Assembly: GCA_002288445.1 (NCBI GenBank)
Contig: NEUQ01000002.1
Location: forward strand, 1 to 51,977
Direction of reading: 5' to 3'
Origin: Verrucomicrobiia bacterium Tous-C2TDCM
GTDB taxonomy: Bacteria; Verrucomicrobiota; Verrucomicrobiia; Verrucomicrobiales; DEV007
DNA: 51,977 nt
Made by a program: the position numbers and the translations under genes. Each line of letters opens with the position of its first letter. Position 1 is the first letter of the stretch. Shown one piece after another: positions 10,493 through 20,099 of the stretch. The notes under the pieces were generated by a model. The model made no database searches. It had not been told where the DNA came from and was given only the letters and a program-made list of their open reading frames with translations.

Positions 10493-10665
10493 GCGTTGCC
10501 GAACATGGCTGCATTCCCCTCCTTGGGAAAGGGCAAATCCCGGTCGAGTCATTCCCGCGCCCTCTCGGCGCAACGGCTCCGTGCCCCTGCCCCTTGCAGT
10601 AGAACCATTTCCGAAAAGTCGCGGTAGCTTCGGACGCCGGTTTTAGGCTATCCTTCGGCTCTCCG

Positions 10666-11955
10666 ATGAAACACCCCACCCTCTGGATCCTTCTCGCGAC
10701 GATGACCGCGCCGCCAACCGCGTTTCCCCAAAACAAAGTCCAGACCCCTCTGCCGACCACGCGTCCGCTCGTCGCGGGCGCTTGGCCGATCGAGAGGCTC
10801 CAGTCCGAGACCCCTTCCCATCGTTTCGAGACTGGCGACGAGCCCATCCGCTCGCTCCTCTACGCTGGTGAACCCGTCGGGGGCAGGGCGACCGAGGTCT
10901 TCGCCTTTTATGCCTCGCCGCAAACGCTCGGCAGAGCGAAGGAAGGCGAGACCTTTCCCGGTATCGTCCTGATCCACGGCGGAGGCGGCACCGCGTTCTC
11001 CGATTGGGTCTGGCTCTGGGCACAACGCGGCTACGCCGCCATCGCGATGGATTTGTCGGGACATCGCCCGCCCGCTCCCGAGTTTGATGAAAAGGGCTCC
11101 AAGATTCCCGACGCCGGACACGATCCCACCACCCGCGTCCGCCTTGAGAAGGCGGGCGTGGATCACGGCCATTCGCAGAAATTCGACTGCATCGGCGGCT
11201 CCGTAGAGGACGACTGGCCCTATCACGCCGTCGCCAACGTGATGAAAGCCCACACCCTGCTGCGGAGTTTTCCCGAAGTCGATCCCGAGCGCACTGCCGT
11301 TACCGGGATCAGTTGGGGCGGCTACACCACCTGCCTCGCCGCCTCGCTCGATGACCGTTTCAAGACCGCCGTGCCCGTCTATGGTTGCGGGTTCCTCCAC
11401 GAGGGCGAGTCCGTGCAAAAACCTTCCATCGATCGACTCGGCGATCGCCGCGCCGCCTGGGTCGCCGCCTACGATCCCTCTTCACACCTCGGCAAAGGCT
11501 CCGTGCCGATGTTCTGGGTGAACGGCACCCACGACATCCATTACCCACTCGACAGCCACGCCAAATCGGCCGCCCTTCCCAAGGGACCCCGCCTTTTTCG
11601 CATCCAGCCACGCATGGCTCACGGGCATCCGCCCGGCTGGGCGCCGCGGGAGATCGGAATCCATGTCGATTCGGTCCTCAAAGGCGGCGTCGCCCTGCCA
11701 GAAGTCGGCGAAATGCTCGTCGAAGGCGGGACGGTGAGCGTGGCGGTCCAGTCCCGGACGAAACTCACCCAGGCCGAGCTGCACTTCACCGCCGCCTTAG
11801 GAAAACGGTCCGAGCGCGAATGGCAGAGGGTGCCGGCGACGATCAAGGAAGGAAAAGTCGTCGCTATCGGGCTGCCAGCCGAAGCAAACACCTGGCTCAT
11901 CACGATCACCGACGAACGCGGGGCGATGGTGACAACAGCGGTCGGGGTAAGGTGA
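10666..11955 (+). CDS. Secreted alpha/beta hydrolase (acetylxylan esterase/dienelactone hydrolase-like)
   Basis: 'FPGIVLIHGGGGTAFSDWVWLWAQRGYAAIAMDLSGH', nucleophile elbow 'TAVTGISWGGYTT', and 'MAHGHPPGWAPREI'. Confidence 0.82.
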   Translation: MKHPTLWILLATMTAPPTAFPQNKVQTPLPTTRPLVAGAWPIERLQSETPSHRFETGDEPIRSLLYAGEPVGGRATEVFAFYASPQTLGRAKEGETFPGIVLIHGGGGTAFSDWVWLWAQRGYAAIAMDLSGHRPPAPEFDEKGSKIPDAGHDPTTRVRLEKAGVDHGHSQKFDCIGGSVEDDWPYHAVANVMKAHTLLRSFPEVDPERTAVTGISWGGYTTCLAASLDDRFKTAVPVYGCGFLHEGESVQKPSIDRLGDRRAAWVAAYDPSSHLGKGSVPMFWVNGTHDIHYPLDSHAKSAALPKGPRLFRIQPRMAHGHPPGWAPREIGIHVDSVLKGGVALPEVGEMLVEGGTVSVAVQSRTKLTQAELHFTAALGKRSEREWQRVPATIKEGKVVAIGLPAEANTWLITITDERGAMVTTAVGVR

Positions 11956-12010
11956 TCTCAGCCCGCGTTTCCCCTTCCCAACCCGCCCCACTTCGGCGAC
12001 ATTCCCGGCC

Positions 12011-13960
12011 ATGATCTACCGTCGAGCCCTCGTCCTCGCCCTGCTCTTCTCCCCCCTCCTCCCCGCCTTCGCCGCGGACCGCCCGAACATCCTCTGGATC
12101 ACCGCCGAGGATCTCAGTCCAGCGCTCGGCTGCTACGGCGATCCGGATGCGAAGACGCCGAAGCTCGATGCCTTTGCAAGGGAGGCGGTCCGCTACACCC
12201 GCGCTTTCGCCGCCGCGCCGGTGTGTTCGCCCTCGCGCTCGACCCTGATCACGGGAATGTGGGCCCCGAGCCTGGGCACCAGCCAGATGCGCTCGACCTT
12301 TCCCCTGCCTCCCTCGGTGAACGGATTTCCAGCCTACCTCCGCGAGGCCGGTTACTTCACGACAAACCAGATCAAGACCGATTACAACACCAGCGACGAG
12401 ATGCGCCTCATTCAAGAATCGTGGGATGAGATCAGCCCGACCGCCTCGTGGAGCAGCGGCTCGCGCCAGAGAGATCAGCCCTTTTTCACCGTGATCAACC
12501 ACATGGTTTCCCACCAGTCCGCGACGATGGTGTGGCCCTACGAAGTCTTCCGCGAAAAAGTGCAGTCGACGCTACCCGACGACCAGATCCACGATCCGGC
12601 GAAGATCACGGTGCCGCCCTACTATCCCGACACCGAACTGGTCCGGCGCGAACTGGCGCGTTTCCACGATTGCATCAGCGTGCTCGACCAGCAGGTCGGT
12701 GCGATCCTCGAAGAACTTGAGAAGGATGGCCTCGCCGACGACACGATCGTCTTTTTCTACTCCGACCACGGTTCGGGCATGCCACGCCACAAACGGCTCC
12801 TCCACGACAGCGGGATGCGCGTGCCGCTGATGGTGCGTTTCCCCGAAAAGTGGAAACACCTTGCTCCGGTCGAAGCCGGCGGCACGGTCGATCGTCTCGT
12901 CACCTTCGTCGACTTCGCGCCGACGGTGCTATCGCTCGCCGGTCTTGAGGTGCCGAAGGCAATGCAGGGGCAGGTCTTCCTCGGTCCCAAGACCGCGACG
13001 GAAGCGGAGTATGTCTATGGCTTCCGCGACCGGGTCGACGAGGTCTTCGATCTCTCGCGCTCGATTCGCAGCAAGGACTATCTCTACATCCGCAACTACC
13101 TGCCGCATCTCTCCTGGGCGCAGACCAGCGTCTACTCTGACCAAGGCGCCATCCAGCAGGAGATCTTCCGCCATGCTGCGACGAATGCCGAAAAACTCAC
13201 AAAACCACAAAAGGGCTACGTCGCACCGACCCGCCCCGTCGAGGAATTCTACGACGTGCAGTCCGATCCACAGAATCTCGTGAACCTGCTCGAAGGCGAC
13301 CTGAACAACGCGCAGAAGAAGGCGCTGGAGGCGCATCGTGCCGCCTTCGTGAAGAAGCGGATGGAGATTCTCGATCTCGGCGTGCTGCCCGAGTCGCTCA
13401 TGGTCGGCTTCATCGTTGACGAAAATCGCCCCCTCCGCGAGATCGCCGAGGGCAAATCGTCGCACCGTCCTGATCTCGAAAAGATCTGGGCGACGGCCGA
13501 TCTCGTGGGCACGGGCGAACGCGACGAACTGCTAGAACTGGTTCACGACGGCGACGCGGCAGTGCGTTTCTGGGCCATCGTCGCCCTGCGTGAGGCTTTC
13601 CCAAAAGAGGAAGACCTACTCGAGGAGCTTTTTGATGCGATGGATGACGTCGATGTCGCCGTCCGGATCGAGATGGCCGCCTGGATGGCCGAAGTCTCCG
13701 AGAAACATCGCTACGAGGCGGTGCAGGTGCTGGGGCGTGAGCTCATTAGCGAGGATTGGTGGACCGCGCTGCGAGCCTGTCGAGCTGTCGAGCTACTCGG
13801 AGAAAAAGCTGCCGCGCTCATTCCCGTGATGGAGACCCTTTACGCCCGCAACCGCTTCGCGGAGGGGGATGGCGCGATGTATCTCGCCTTCTCCTCCGGC
13901 GTGTTCCTGAAAAAGATGGGCATGCCGACCGAGCCGTGGGACTTTGCGCCGAAGCGCTGA
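12011..13960 (+). CDS. Sulfatase with C-terminal helical repeat region
   Basis: 'RPNILWITAEDLSPALGCYGDPDAKTPKLDAFAREAVRYTRAFAAAPVCSPSRSTLITG' includes the CxPSR formylglycine motif. C-terminus has HEAT-like helices. Confidence 0.93.
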   Translation: MIYRRALVLALLFSPLLPAFAADRPNILWITAEDLSPALGCYGDPDAKTPKLDAFAREAVRYTRAFAAAPVCSPSRSTLITGMWAPSLGTSQMRSTFPLPPSVNGFPAYLREAGYFTTNQIKTDYNTSDEMRLIQESWDEISPTASWSSGSRQRDQPFFTVINHMVSHQSATMVWPYEVFREKVQSTLPDDQIHDPAKITVPPYYPDTELVRRELARFHDCISVLDQQVGAILEELEKDGLADDTIVFFYSDHGSGMPRHKRLLHDSGMRVPLMVRFPEKWKHLAPVEAGGTVDRLVTFVDFAPTVLSLAGLEVPKAMQGQVFLGPKTATEAEYVYGFRDRVDEVFDLSRSIRSKDYLYIRNYLPHLSWAQTSVYSDQGAIQQEIFRHAATNAEKLTKPQKGYVAPTRPVEEFYDVQSDPQNLVNLLEGDLNNAQKKALEAHRAAFVKKRMEILDLGVLPESLMVGFIVDENRPLREIAEGKSSHRPDLEKIWATADLVGTGERDELLELVHDGDAAVRFWAIVALREAFPKEEDLLEELFDAMDDVDVAVRIEMAAWMAEVSEKHRYEAVQVLGRELISEDWWTALRACRAVELLGEKAAALIPVMETLYARNRFAEGDGAMYLAFSSGVFLKKMGMPTEPWDFAPKR

Positions 13961-14080
13961 TGGTGGGGATGGAGCGCGAATGAGCGCGAGCCCTGCCCGC
14001 TGCCCCCTCCTTTCGGACACTGAAAAGAATCGCGCATTGAGGCGGTTGACCCTTGGCCTAATCTTCGCGACCCTTTCCCG

Positions 14081-15343
14081 ATGAAATCGATCCACCTGAT
14101 CCTCGGTCTTTCCCTCCTCTGCCTCCCCGTGCTCGCGGACTGGACCGAGTTCCGCGGAGCGAACCGCAACGGGTTCGTCGGGGGTGATCTGCCCTTGAAG
14201 TGGAGCGAAACGGAAAACGTGAAGTGGAAGACCGCCATCCACGGGCTCGGGTGGTCGACACCGCTCATCCTCGAAGGCAAGGTCTGGATCACTACCGCGA
14301 CGGAAAAGGGCCACCGGATGTCGATCCTCTGCCTCAATGAAAAGACCGGCGAGATCCTCCTCGACCGCGTCTTCATCACCAATGACAATCCCGAACCGCT
14401 CGCGAACAACCTCAACACCTACGCCTCGCCGACGGGTGTCATCGAGCCGGGCAAGGCCTGGTTCAGCTTCGGCAGCTACGGCACGATCTGCCTCGACACG
14501 AAAACCTTCGAAACCCTCTGGCAGCGACGCGACCTGACCTGCAGTCACTGGCGGGGTCCCGCTTCCTCGCTGGCGATGTGGGAGAACTTTCTGATCCTCA
14601 CGATGGAGGGAGCCGACCAGCAGTATTTTACCGCCCTCGACAAAAACACCGGCGAGACCCTCTGGCGGCGCGATCGCTCCACCGCCTACAACGATGAGAA
14701 GGAAGGCATCCCCGCGAACAGCGGCGACATGCGCAAATCCTACAGCACCCCCATCTTCGTGCCCGTCGGCGATACCGTGCAAATGATCTGCAACGGTGCG
14801 AAGGCCTGCTGGGCCTACGATGTGAAGACCGGCGCGGAGATCTGGCACGTGCCTTACGAGACCCACTCACCGTCCTCGGGCAGTGTCTACAGCGAGGCAA
14901 CCGGCATGGTTTATATCAACACCGGGCTTGGCAAGGCCGAGATCTGGGCGATCCGTCTCGAGCCGGGGATGAAGGGCAATGTGAAGGACACCCACGTCGC
15001 GTGGACTTTTTTCCAACGCACTCCAAAACGCTCCTCGCCCGTGATCGCGAACGGCCTGATCTTCATGGCCAACGACGGCGTCCTCAGCTGTGTCGATGCG
15101 AAGACCGGTCAAGCACAGTGGGCCGAGCGCGCCGGCGGCGAATACTCCGCCTCGATGATCGCGACGAAGGACCGCGTCTACGCCTTCGATGAAGTCGGCC
15201 TCTGCACCATCGTGAAAGCGGGTCCGACCCACGAAGTGCTCGCCGAAAACCGGTTCGACGCCGGTTTCATGGCCTCACCTGCCGTGATCGATGGCGACCT
15301 CATCCTGCGGACGAAGACGCACCTGTATCGCGTGGGGGAGTAG
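14081..15343 (+). CDS. PQQ-binding-like beta-propeller repeat protein (secreted)
   Basis: Signal peptide, then 'DWTEFRGANRNGFV...LPLKWSETENVKWKTAIHGLGWSTPLILEGKVWITTATE' and repeated 'ALDKNTGETLWRR'-type blades. Confidence 0.9.
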   Translation: MKSIHLILGLSLLCLPVLADWTEFRGANRNGFVGGDLPLKWSETENVKWKTAIHGLGWSTPLILEGKVWITTATEKGHRMSILCLNEKTGEILLDRVFITNDNPEPLANNLNTYASPTGVIEPGKAWFSFGSYGTICLDTKTFETLWQRRDLTCSHWRGPASSLAMWENFLILTMEGADQQYFTALDKNTGETLWRRDRSTAYNDEKEGIPANSGDMRKSYSTPIFVPVGDTVQMICNGAKACWAYDVKTGAEIWHVPYETHSPSSGSVYSEATGMVYINTGLGKAEIWAIRLEPGMKGNVKDTHVAWTFFQRTPKRSSPVIANGLIFMANDGVLSCVDAKTGQAQWAERAGGEYSASMIATKDRVYAFDEVGLCTIVKAGPTHEVLAENRFDAGFMASPAVIDGDLILRTKTHLYRVGE

Positions 15344-15359
15344 GGGGAACGGGGTTTCC

Positions 15360-16334
15360 TCACACCACCTGACGCCGGGCGAGGTCTTGGGTGTCGATCA
15401 TACCGAGCGGGACGCATTCATCATCGACCACGACGAGGTCGTCGATACGGCTAGCTTCGAGAAGGCGGAGCACTTCGCCAACGAGACGATCGCGATGGAC
15501 GTGCTTGGGTTTGGCGGTCATGTGACGCCCAACCGGCTCAGCGCCGATGTCGGTGCCACCAGTCTGAAAGGCGCGGGCGAAGTCGCCCTGAGTAAAGATC
15601 CCGGCGAGGGATCCATCCTCCGCCACGACGACGACGGCTCCGGCACGGGCCTTGGTCATGCGGGTGATCGTTTCGCGAACGCTCAGGTCCGGGTTCACCT
15701 TCACAAAATCGTCGCCAGTGCGCATGATGTCGCCAGCCCGAAGCAGGAGTGCGCGACCGAGCGACCCGCCCGGGTGCAACTCAGCGAAATGTTCCTTCGT
15801 AAAACCGCGCGCCTCGAGCAAGACCATGGCGAGGGCGTCGCCCATCACCAGAGTGTTCGTCGTACTCGAGGTCGGGGCGAGGTTGAGAGGGCAGGCCTCG
15901 CGCCGCACGTGGATGTCAAGGACACAGTCGGCCGCCTTGCCGAGGGTCGAGGCCGGTTTGCCGGTGATGGCGATGAGACGCGCAGCGCGGCGCTTCAAAT
16001 GCGGCAGCAGGCCGAGGAGCTCCGCCGTTTCTCCCGAATAACTCAGGGCGATGACGCTGTCGCCCGCATGGACGAGCCCGAGGTCGCCGTGGATCGCATC
16101 CTGGCAGTTGAGGACGGCGGCGGGAGCTCCCGTCGAGTTCAGGGTCGCGGCGAGTTTGCTGCCGATGTTGCCGGATTTCCCGACGCCAACGATGAGAATC
16201 TTCGAACCGCTCTCGACCGTGGCCTTGAGCAGCTCGACGGCGGCGATGAAGGAAACGTCGACGCGCTCGAGAAGGCGCTGCAATTCCTCGATCTCGAGGG
16301 CGATGACGCGCCGGGCCTGTTCCAAGTGATCCAT
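15360..16334 (-). CDS. kdsD: KpsF/GutQ family sugar-phosphate isomerase (arabinose-5-phosphate isomerase), SIS + two CBS domains
   Basis: 'KILIVGVGKSGNIGSKLAATLNSTGAPA...HPGGSLGRALLLRAGDIMRTGDD' is characteristic of KpsF/KdsD. Confidence 0.93.
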   Translation of the reverse strand: MDHLEQARRVIALEIEELQRLLERVDVSFIAAVELLKATVESGSKILIVGVGKSGNIGSKLAATLNSTGAPAAVLNCQDAIHGDLGLVHAGDSVIALSYSGETAELLGLLPHLKRRAARLIAITGKPASTLGKAADCVLDIHVRREACPLNLAPTSSTTNTLVMGDALAMVLLEARGFTKEHFAELHPGGSLGRALLLRAGDIMRTGDDFVKVNPDLSVRETITRMTKARAGAVVVVAEDGSLAGIFTQGDFARAFQTGGTDIGAEPVGRHMTAKPKHVHRDRLVGEVLRLLEASRIDDLVVVDDECVPLGMIDTQDLARRQVV

Positions 16335-16407
16335 TCGGGTGAGAAGGGCTCAGAATACGGCCTTTCCGGTCCGGTTCAAGCGGTTGCGGACACCTCGCTC
16401 GCTCTCC

Positions 16408-17472
16408 TCAGAACATCTCGAGCTGCTCCGCGACTTCCTCGGTGTCGCGGAAACGCACCGCCACGCCGAGGAGACGCACGGATTTTCCTTCGCCACGCAG
16501 CCACGCCTCGGCGAGCAGCTCGAGCATCAGGCCGGCGTCGATGACGCCGGAAGCGCGCTGGGCCGTTGTCACCTGAAAATCTTCGAATTTCACCTTCACC
16601 ACGCACTCGCGGATGACGCGGTCGCCATGCCGTGCCGCATAGTCTTCGGACAGCTCGGTGATGAGCGGATCGAGCTGCCGGCAACCCTCTTCGATCGCGA
16701 CGAGATTCTCACGGAAGGTGCGCTCGTTACCCAGCGATTTGCGCTCGCGGTGCGACTCGACGGAGCGCTCGTCGATCCCGCGGCAGAGACGGTAGAGGGA
16801 ACTCCCGAACTTCCCGAAGCGCCGCACCAGCTCCATCTCGCTGCGTTCGCGCATCGCACCACAAGTGGTGATCCCGGCCTCGTGGAGGCGCTGCGCAGTG
16901 CGTTTGCCCACGCCCCAGATCTTTTCGACTGGCAGGTCGGCAAGAAAGGCGTCGATCTCTTCCTCGCGGATCTCGTGCTGTCCGTCGGGCTTGTTCCAAT
17001 CGCTCGCGATCTTCGCGAGGAATTTATTCGGGGCGATTCCGGCCGAGGCGGTCAGTCCGGTCTCGCTGCGGATGTGCCCTCGGATGTCCCAGGCGACCGA
17101 GCCGCCCTCCGAGTCGAGGTGGCTCACGTCGAGGTAGGCTTCGTCGAGCGAGAGCGGTTCGATCCGGTCGGTGTAGCGGGCTAAAATCTCGCGGATGCGA
17201 TGCGACTCCTGCCGGTAGAGGTCGAAGCGCACCGGCAGGAGGATCAGCTGCGGACACAGCGCCCGCGCCTTGAAGGCCGGCATGGCCGAGCGGCAGCCAT
17301 ACTTCCGGGCCTCGTAGTTGCAGGTCGTGAGCACCCCTCGCCCACTGCTGCCGCCCACCGCGACGGGCTTTCCAGCCAGCTCGGGACGCTCGCGCATCTC
17401 AATCGCCGCGTAGAAGCAGTCCATGTCGATGTGGAGGATCTTTCGGGGCCGGGTCTGGGGGGATTCGGACAT
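16408..17472 (-). CDS. dinB: DNA polymerase IV (Y-family)
   Basis: '[32 protein letters not shown]...[12 protein letters not shown]...[23 protein letters not shown]'. Confidence 0.96.
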   Translation of the reverse strand: [354 protein letters not shown]

Positions 17473-17527
17473 CTCTTCCGAGCAAAGGCGGTTCCATTTC
17501 CGCCGAGGCCGCGTAATCTGTCCGCGG

Positions 17528-18274
17528 ATGCCAGACTATGCCATCATCATCCCCGCCTTCAACGAGGAGGCCTTCCTGCCCGCCACCCTTTCCTCCGCGC
17601 GGTCGGCGATGACCCATGTCGCGCGAGATTTCGGCAAGGGCGAACTTATTGTGGTGGACAACAATTCGCACGACCGCACCGCCGAAGTCGCGCGGAGTCA
17701 CGGCGCCGACCAAGTCGTCTTCGAACCTCACAATCAAATCGCCCGCGCCCGCAATGCCGGGGCCGAAAGCACGACCGCGGAATGGCTCGTTTTTCTCGAT
17801 GCCGACACCACCCTGTCCGGAGAAACACTCGCCAAGGCCCTCGCCGCCCTCGCCACCGGCACTGTTGCAGCCGGAGGCGCGCGCGTCGCCATGGACCGCG
17901 AGGTCACTCCCCTCGTCGGATGGATCGTGCGGACTTGGGACCGCGTTTCCACCACTTTCGCCTACGCGGCAGGCAGCTTCTTCTTCACCCGTCGCGATGC
18001 CTTCAAAGCCGGAGGCGGATTCGATGAGACGGTCTACGCCGGCGAGGAAGTCTGGCTTGCCCGCCGCATCAAGGCCTGGGCGAAAAAAGAGGGACTCACT
18101 TTCCACGTCCTTCCCGAATCCGTGACGACTTCGGCGCGGAAAGACGATTGGTTCTCGACGAAAGAATTCCTGACCCAGCTCGCTGTGATCTTCCTGATCC
18201 CGTGGGCGACCCGCAGCCGTCGTCTTTGCGCGATGTGGTACAAACGTCCCAAGGCACCGACGGAGCCTTCTTGA
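17528..18274 (+). CDS. Family 2 glycosyltransferase
   Basis: 'YAIIIPAFNEEAFLPATLSSA...GELIVVDNNSHDRTAEVARSHGADQV...ARARNAGAESTTAEWLVFLDADTTL'. Confidence 0.9.
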   Translation: MPDYAIIIPAFNEEAFLPATLSSARSAMTHVARDFGKGELIVVDNNSHDRTAEVARSHGADQVVFEPHNQIARARNAGAESTTAEWLVFLDADTTLSGETLAKALAALATGTVAAGGARVAMDREVTPLVGWIVRTWDRVSTTFAYAAGSFFFTRRDAFKAGGGFDETVYAGEEVWLARRIKAWAKKEGLTFHVLPESVTTSARKDDWFSTKEFLTQLAVIFLIPWATRSRRLCAMWYKRPKAPTEPS

Positions 18275-18306
18275 CGGATCCTGACACAACCCTAACTGGT
18301 CTCCGG

Positions 18307-19365
18307 GTGAATCTTCCTGCCTCCTCACCGCGACTCTATCTCGCTCCGATGCAGGATGTTTCCGTCCTCGCGTTGTGGCGTTGTCTCGAGAGACGCGGCG
18401 CTCCCGATGTCTACGTGACCGAGTTTTTCCGTGTCCACCGCGAATCGCGTCCCGAGCGTGGGATCGTGCGATCCATCGTCGACTTTGAGACGAAGCGGCC
18501 GGTCATCGCCCAGATGATCGGCAACGAGCCGGCCGACCTCGTCCGCACCGCGCGCTACCTCGGGGATCACACCCCGTGCGCGGGCATTGACGTGAATCTC
18601 GGCTGCCCTTCACCCACCGTCTGCGGCAAAACCGCGGGGGGCGCCCTGTTGCGCCAGCCCGACCTCATCCGCCGCATCGCCGAAGCCCTTCGCCCCGCCG
18701 TGCGCGGCTCCCTGACGCTGAAGACGCGAATCGGATTCGAGTCACCCGCCGAATTCGAGGCCCTCCTCGCCCTTTTTGAAACCCTGCCTCTCGATGGCCT
18801 CGCCATCCACGGGCGCACCGTGCGCGAACGCTACCAGTCGGACGTCCACGCCGACGCGATTGCCCTGGCGGTGGCCCGACTCCCCTATCCGGTCGTCGCG
18901 AACGGCTCGATCGTCTCGGCGCGAACCGCCCTCGCCATGGAGGCCCTCACGAGGGCCTCCGGCCTGATGCTGGGGCGCGGGGCGATCCGCGATCCGTGGG
19001 TCTTCACCGGGATCCGCGCCGCCTTTGCCGGCGAAGCAATGCCGCGCCCGACCCTTCGCGATGTGCGCGATTATCTCGACGAACTGACCGAGGAAGTGAG
19101 CCGCGAGGGCCATTTTCCGCGCGAGCTCGACCATGTCAACCGCCTGAAGAAATTCGCCAACTACATCACCTCGGGACTCGCCGGCGGGAACCTTCGCGAG
19201 GAGCTCCGGCGCGCCACGACCCTGACAGAATTTCAACAATCCTGCCAAACCCACCTCGACCGGGACGATGAGTTTCCCGCCGAGCCCGAAGAGGACGGGA
19301 CCCTGTTCTGCGGGTTCGGGGAGCTCCTCACTCCCACTCCTTCACCCAGAATGTCAGTCCCTTGA
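18307..19365 (+). CDS. tRNA-dihydrouridine synthase
   Basis: 'LYLAPMQDVS...PVIAQMIGNEPADLV...GIDVNLGCPSPTVCGKTAGGALLRQP...LMLGRGAIRDPWVF'. GTG start at 18307 chosen. Confidence 0.93.
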   Translation: MNLPASSPRLYLAPMQDVSVLALWRCLERRGAPDVYVTEFFRVHRESRPERGIVRSIVDFETKRPVIAQMIGNEPADLVRTARYLGDHTPCAGIDVNLGCPSPTVCGKTAGGALLRQPDLIRRIAEALRPAVRGSLTLKTRIGFESPAEFEALLALFETLPLDGLAIHGRTVRERYQSDVHADAIALAVARLPYPVVANGSIVSARTALAMEALTRASGLMLGRGAIRDPWVFTGIRAAFAGEAMPRPTLRDVRDYLDELTEEVSREGHFPRELDHVNRLKKFANYITSGLAGGNLREELRRATTLTEFQQSCQTHLDRDDEFPAEPEEDGTLFCGFGELLTPTPSPRMSVP

Positions 19366-19942
19366 AACTCGGCTCCGTTTCGCCGATCTCCTTCCATTCG
19401 AATTCACAGCGCAGGTCGGTCCGTTTCGTGTAACCCATTCGAGCCCAGAAGGCGTCGAGGGGCACGTAGCCTTGAGGACGAGCGGGATGGTCGGGCGGGC
19501 GATCGACGGCACAGAAAGTCGTGTAGCGGAAAGGACCGCTACGCCGGGCGTGCTCCTCGCGGCGGCGGAAGAACTCGTGTCCGGCCCGCTGGCCGCGGCA
19601 TTCGGGGAGGATGATGGACTCGCCGAAGTAGAAGACCTCGTTCAGATCAAAGGAGGCGGCGAGAAAGGGGGCCTGAAACTCGGGCGCCTCGTCCGCCATC
19701 GGCAGGCAAGTCGTCGCGCCGACGAGACGTCCTTGATTCCGAAGGAGGACGACGAGGCTGCGGGGCGAACGCACGTAGGTCTCGAGGTATTGTTCCTCGT
19801 AGGCGAGGTCACCATCGTAGAGGTAGGGGAATTCGCGGAAGATGCCGATGCGGAGACCGCCGAGTGCGCGGAGGAAAGGCCGCACGGCTTCGCCGCTGAG
19901 TTCTTCGTAGGTGAAGGAGGTCATCACTCTGATCGGTCGCAT
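19328..19942 (-). CDS. GNAT-like acetyltransferase
   Basis: 'GRLVGATTCLPM...FGESIILPECRGQRAGHEFFRRREEHAR' resembles a GNAT acetyl-CoA site. Start taken inside the longer ORF. Confidence 0.7.
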   Translation of the reverse strand: MRPIRVMTSFTYEELSGEAVRPFLRALGGLRIGIFREFPYLYDGDLAYEEQYLETYVRSPRSLVVLLRNQGRLVGATTCLPMADEAPEFQAPFLAASFDLNEVFYFGESIILPECRGQRAGHEFFRRREEHARRSGPFRYTTFCAVDRPPDHPARPQGYVPLDAFWARMGYTKRTDLRCEFEWKEIGETEPSFKGLTFWVKEWE

Positions 19943-20006
19943 ACATCTTGAAGGAAAACGAGTCCCGCAAACACCTCTCCCCAACATTTCCTCAACTCGA
20001 TCTCTC

Positions 20007-20042
20007 TCACAATTCTTGTCCCGGCCAGGACAAAAATTGTGA
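20007..20042. repeat. 15-bp-arm inverted repeat TCACAATTCTTGTCC-cggcca-GGACAAAAATTGTGA
   Basis: Near-perfect palindrome (one mismatched pair) in the intergenic gap between two minus-strand genes. Confidence 0.75.
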
Positions 20043-20099
20043 TCGGCGGGGATCAAAGAAGGGGCGCTTTGGAGGCGGCAAGGGCAAGGCGGAGAGCGA

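Noticed and set aside
18939-18960. Perfect inverted repeat GGAGGCCCTC-AC-GAGGGCCTCC
   Set aside because: Lies within the dihydrouridine synthase coding sequence at a well-conserved segment, and high GC makes such a hairpin plausible by chance.
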